The position numbers were made by a program, and so were the translations under genes. From positions 17,318,001-17,382,000 of the forward strand of contig JAWQUS010000030.1 in assembly GCA_036365455.1 (NCBI GenBank): a stretch of 64,000 nucleotides of DNA, written 5' to 3'. Position 1 is the stretch's first letter, and each line of letters begins with the position of its first letter. Shown here piece by piece: positions 59,915 to 64,000 of this stretch. This DNA comes from Macrosoma leucophasiata (taxonomy: Eukaryota; Arthropoda; Insecta; Lepidoptera; Hedylidae). The notes below the pieces were generated by a model that worked only from the letters and a program-made list of their open reading frames with translations, made no database searches and was not told the DNA's origin.

Positions 59915-61082
59915 ATTTTAAAATGTATGAGTGAATTTCAACAACTACGATTTTTTGCCTAATTTTGGTGGAAATTTTTGTTTTCGAATTTATCAGTAAT
60001 TCTTATTATTCATTTTCAAGAAATACCTATTGCGTTATAAAAAATGTAAAAGAAATCTATTGCATACTAAAAACTTTGCTTATATGTATATTGACAACAC
60101 CGGAATTTGTAAGACACCAAAATTGATAACTGACTCCAAAGATAGTAAATATGGCAACAAAATTGTTTTACTACAACGTAATTTTAATTAATCAATAAAT
60201 CCTCATAATTTTAGTGAATTAACATTTTATTAAATGTTTATTCACTTTCTTTTTAATTTTTTCGCAAATTTTCTAGTTTGAAAAAAAATTACCATTTTTT
60301 TTCTTTTCTCCTCTTTTCTGCAACCCTTATCCTCTCCAATTACTCCGCGTATGCTAACTTCGACTTTTTCCTAGCATGCAGAAATATTAATAATTTTGGT
60401 GTAGCAAAACAATTCTTGTCATACGTAAAACACCACAAAAATCACCAAAATTGGACCACTAAAATTAGAAACTTGTATAAAACATTTATTTTAAAAAATA
60501 TCACAAAACATACATTAATTATATTTGTGTCATTTTGAAATGATACCATACCTTTATATTATAAATATGAATTAAAATACCTACATACTAATAAAAGGAA
60601 CGATTTAAAACATCTCACCAATATTGCACTTTTTTTGTCCGATTACTTTGAAATGACTTACTTTCGTTTTTGACGGGAAATAACAACAGGATAGCACGAA
60701 ACTGTCATTGCTCCCCGTGAGCATCCTACTAAACGAAGAGAATGGTGGAAATGTCATCCTTAAGGATGTATTGTGTACGAGCCAATTAATTATTTTATTA
60801 TTCCCACCAAAATTTTAGATTTGCGCGGACAGCCCTTTTTGATTCCCTCTATGATAACGTATTGCACTAAATAAAATAATAAAATTGTTATCGAGTAGAA
60901 TAACTAACGCTAAATAGAAATAACATTAGTTATTTCTGGTAAACCAGTGTAGTTTCATTTAAACGGTGGTTAATGCAAGAAAAACAGATTGTGGACGCGC
61001 GCCACCAAACTTAGAAACATGGGAAACATTTTGTTTTTTCTCTTATTTCCAAAATGTTTTCTACAAATATATTGAAGGCCCT
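59915..61082 (-). mobile_element. Repeat 'U', copy 2, reversed; exon 2 disrupted
   Basis: Inverse of 24986-26160. The first exon (about 60662-60728, minus) is still open with few changes ([20 protein letters not shown]). The second has an in-frame TAA after LAYAE and lacks about 20 bp. So this copy cannot make the protein that copy 1 could. Confidence 0.65.
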
Positions 61083-61634
61083 CATCAACAAATATAAGTC
61101 TATTTTACTAAAAAAATAAACTGTATTACATATATGTAGTTTAAGATACGATTTTCAGCGACGCCGTCTAAAATTTATGCTTGAGAAATTCACCCGTATA
61201 ATACCTACATTCTTATACCTATATCTGGTCTAAATACGAGTTATTTAAAAGAATGTCGTAACTTGGGTAGATACTTTATTGTTTTGATATCTTATTGTGA
61301 GTCCTCAATAGTTCTGCTATGAGGTGTTTCAGGCTTGTTTTTGAGACTCCCTGTATAAATATGTCCACGCCGAGTTCTAAGTAGTTGACTATACAAAATA
61401 CGAAACTGAAAACCACTTACCGTAATACTAGGTAACTAAATATTAAACCCTAATATCTAGTGCATGGAATATCGAGGACTGGAGACATCATAAAGCGTTC
61501 TACTAGAGCAAACATGACCGGGCACAGAGCGTAGTCACGCGTGGAATACAAAACAGGTATGACGGGACATGTTGGGACATGACTGGTACATTCCACTTTT
61601 TACTTAACGATATGAAGAGCCTTCATAAAAACTT
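61083..61634. other. Unassigned
   Basis: No gene or recognised repeat. Confidence 0.4.
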
Positions 61635-61635
61635 A

Positions 61636-61952
61636 GTAACTGCCTCAGTAGCCTAGTGGTAGCTGGCCACTACTACTACACTGGGGTCCGATTCCCGGGT
61701 CAGGGATGTTAGAGATAACGGTGTAAAATCCTTTATCTCTGATTCTATTGGGATTTTCCCATTTTCTGAAAGTTTCTTAGTAGTACCTCGAAGTTTAGCA
61801 ATGTGCTCGGAGATGTGAATACGCTTGCCACCTGTTTCATGGGCCAAAACGTAACCGGCGAATCTGGGTGTTTGCATTTTTGCATGTATGATTGAATGCA
61901 TGCATTTACCTCTGCCTACCCCTCCGAGGATTGCGGGCGTGAAGTTACGTTT
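61636..61952 (+). repeat. SINE family B, full-length copy
   Basis: A box TAGCCTAGTGG, B box reduced to GGTCCGATTCC with three bases missing before it. The body is as in the type copy, with tail 'gcgggcgtgaagttacg'. Confidence 0.75.
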
Positions 61953-61984
61953 TTTCATAAAAACAATTAAGGGTCGCGTATCCT

Positions 61985-62112
61985 TGTGAACCTCAGGTTG
62001 CGGGCGATGGCTGGATGATGGCGGCTTATGACCGTTCATTGTCATTTTTGTGGAGGCCTTTTTCCAGCAGTGGGAAAAAGCAGTCTTTCGGCTGAAATGA
62101 TGATGATCATGA
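61985..62112 (+). mobile_element. RTE-type LINE 3' end (family R)
   Basis: 'ggttgcgggcgatggctgga' to 'tcggctgaaatgatgatgat'. Confidence 0.55.
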
Positions 62113-62608
62113 CTTCAGAATCTCAAATAATAATTTAAAGCTTTGTGTGTGTTTTCCCTACATTACTATATTTTGGTTTATAAAATTTTGCTTTATGCTG
62201 ATGTTACAGATTTTTACAAAAACATCTAATCCCCTACAAAAAGGAATATGTTTTACGAATTTTCATGATATGAATAAAAAACACGTAAAACGGAGTTCAC
62301 TAGGTTTCGTTTTATTCTCAGGGCTCCGTCAGATATCTGTTTTTTTGGCCTCACACATAGATACATCATACCATCGTGATCCCACCATATATATCTTATT
62401 TATTATCACTATATAGGTACATATCGTTTCTTTTTTCTTTTATTTATTTACTTTATGAGGTAGCTAGGTGTGTGTCTAAAAATAAAATATTTCTTTCTTT
62501 CTTATAATAATTTAATAATTGGCTGCAGTCATGTTTAAATTTATGTATAAATCTAGGAAACTAAAGTCCCTCTCCAAATATAAATACAATGAAATTGAGT
62601 AAAAAATG
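62113..62608. other. Unassigned
   Basis: AT-rich; no gene recognised. Confidence 0.4.
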
Positions 62609-62617
62609 TAAAATAAT

Positions 62618-62700
62618 TGACTTCGGGCGTTGATCGAACTCGTGACCTCCGGATAATTCTTTCAGCCGCTTTACTGCCGACTCACTGCCAATGGAACATT
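62618..62700 (-). repeat. tRNA-like sequence, decayed, reversed
   Basis: Inverse reads 'ggcagtgagtcggcagtaaa', then 'cacgagttcgatcaacgccc' and 'gaagtcaat', a family C-like acceptor and T-arm remnant. Not a working tRNA gene. Confidence 0.4.
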
Positions 62701-62718
62701 ACAGAAACAGATAGATTA

Positions 62719-62942
62719 CTGGTGGTAGAGCTGGCGTAGGCACCACCGCATTACCTAATATACTTGCCGCTAAATGGTAGTGTTCAGCACTACTGTGTTC
62801 CGGTCAGGTGGTAAAATACGGCCCTGTAATTTCCGGCACAGAGGCACAACAGTGGGCCTTCGTGTGGGTGTTATAGCCTACAGTCATCACTTAACATCAA
62901 TGTGAACTGCATGCTTGCATACCACTTCCATTACATAAAAAA
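62719..62942 (+). repeat. SINE-like family A with internal deletions
   Basis: 'actggtggtagagctggcgt' lacks the GAGCTCC stem. 'ggcacaacagtgggccttcg' shows a second deletion. The poly(A) tail is kept. Confidence 0.7.
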
Positions 62943-63341
62943 AACACGAGATAGATTTGGTAAGGTGATGGCACCTACGGCCCTTAAGCATCAAAATTGA
63001 ATCTGTACTAGGTAACAGAACTAGGTACTAATCGTTATGATAGCATTCCAATACCATTTCACATAAAAAACTTACCTAAAAATATTTTATTACACACGCT
63101 AAGGTAAAATGTAATCTTCAAAGAGATGAAATATTATTTGAAGACTGAATTACAAAAGAGTAACTTGAGTATACATTGAATATCTATATTTTTCACCAGT
63201 TCTCACATACAAGAGATAATCTTATATTTTTCTGGAAAGAAAATAAAAAGTACTAAACGTAAACATGTTTATAAAAGTTAAATATACGGAGAAACTCTGC
63301 AGATTTCTTTTCAATGCAAAATCCAACAATTCTGAATGGGT

Positions 63342-63459
63342 CTATTCAGTGGGACTGAGCGGAAAAAACGTCGATGGATGCATCAAGTTGAATTCATGCG
63401 GCGTTGCAATTGGATCAAAATCTTTGTCCTCGTTTACTGCTTCAGCGATCCGTTGGTAA
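63342..63459 (-). CDS. Possible terminal exon of an unrecognised minus-strand gene
   Basis: The minus strand reads YQRIAEAVNEDKDFDPIATP, then HEFNLMHPSTFFPLSPTE and TAG (complement of 63342-63344). The acidic opening, prolines and low-complexity-free mix look like real protein. An upstream gene would lie beyond the right edge or before 63.5 kb. No strong acceptor is seen ('ttgtaaaag' at about 63484 is weak). The + strand is open too (from ATG 63265). I do not recognise the family. Confidence 0.3.
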
Positions 63460-63551
63460 ATGTAAATAATATAAAACTTTTACAAAATTTTGTTTAGTTT
63501 GATGTTTGTATTATTTGATATTCTTGAAAGAAATCATCATCACTGATTCTT

Positions 63552-63835
63552 TTACTGGTGGTAGAGCTCCAGTGAAGGAGCTTGAGGGCGTAGGCACGAC
63601 AGTATTACCTAATTTATTTGCCGCCAAATGGCAGTGTTCAGCACTACCGTGTTCCGGTAAGATGGTGTTGTATGGCCCGGTACTAACTATCACAGAGACA
63701 TAATAACTAAGGTTTCAAGGGTGCCAACGCATCTGCATTTTGACCTCTGGTCTTTGTATGGGTGTCTATAGGCTGCAGTCATCACTTAACATCTTTGAGA
63801 ACTGCATGTTTTGTTTGCCACCTTTGTTACAAAAT
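63552..63835 (+). repeat. SINE-like family A, full-length, diverged
   Basis: 'actggtggtagagctccagt' with 'gaaggagcttgagggcg', to 'gttacaaaatac'. Confidence 0.7.
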
Positions 63836-63904
63836 ACAAAAACAACCATTTATACTTCACTGATCAATCAACGGGCGCAAAGGACTCTCAGATTAATGTG
63901 TACT

Positions 63905-64000
63905 TGTCTATTTATAGGTACAAATAAATATAATTGGAGTGTCTGTTTGTATTATTAAAATAACCGCTTTTTACTAATTGCATATGTATGTATACACGGT
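63905..64000 (+). mobile_element. Helitron-type element, cut by the window edge
   Basis: 'taaatataattggagtgtct' and 'aataaccgctttttactaat' match the start of the element at 50985. Confidence 0.6.

Overview
The window is AT-rich, intron-containing animal DNA. Its repeats are those expected of a moth or butterfly (Lepidoptera): Helitron-type elements ending in CTAG after a GC-rich 'gccgggtcagctagt' tail, RTE-type LINE 3' ends, tRNA-headed SINEs and many short inverted-repeat elements. I cannot name the family or species. There are no bacterial-type operons and no CRISPR array. Many open frames begin at GTG or TTG and are not usable eukaryotic genes.

Two host genes are well supported, both on the + strand. 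The first is a six-coding-exon gene for a 290-residue unorthodox aquaporin of the insect AQP12-like group. Its exons run from 11206 to 32892 over about 22 kb. It has a TATA promoter near 10831, a non-coding first exon, and CPY and NPV in place of the two NPA boxes. The second, about 2.8 kb downstream, is an intronless ionotropic receptor gene (35655-37514, 619 residues) with a signal peptide, split ligand-binding lobes, three membrane spans and a pore segment. A probable terminal exon of an unrecognised gene lies at 45729-45904 with its own poly(A) signal. Weaker coding candidates are a 46-codon minus-strand ORF inside aquaporin intron 5, a minus-strand exon-like ORF near 63.4 kb and a GC-rich island near 40.5 kb.

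The rest is a dense, nested mobile-element landscape. One 280-290 bp poly(A)-tailed SINE-like family (here 'family A') has more than 25 copies or pieces. Others are a tRNA-headed SINE (family B), a tRNA-like repeat (family C), a LINE-tail family ending in ATT repeats (family G), RTE C-terminal pieces (family R), Helitrons, hAT-type elements with 8-bp target duplications, a dead mariner fragment, two LINE C-terminal fragments, MITEs and a roughly 790-bp foldback element. Layout: 1-10.8 kb, repeats; 10.8-33.2 kb, aquaporin gene with repeat-filled introns; 33.2-35.5 kb, Helitron and MITE spacer; 35.6-37.7 kb, receptor gene; 37.8-64 kb, mostly repeats with the orphan terminal exon.

The most unusual structures are: (1) a double hairpin at the end of a hAT element at 16.13-16.20 kb, in which flank and transposon end are each mirrored around the same 6 nt; (2) a 1.1-kb repeat present twice in opposite orientations (25.0 and 60.5 kb) that carries two phase-matched exons of an unidentified basic protein; (3) the foldback element at 53.7-54.5 kb, apparently an inverted dimer of the 5' end of a larger transposon; and (4) a four-codon upstream ORF created only by splicing in the aquaporin 5' leader. 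All identifications come from reading the sequence; no database search or alignment was run. Repeat boundaries are approximate unless a target-site duplication is given.
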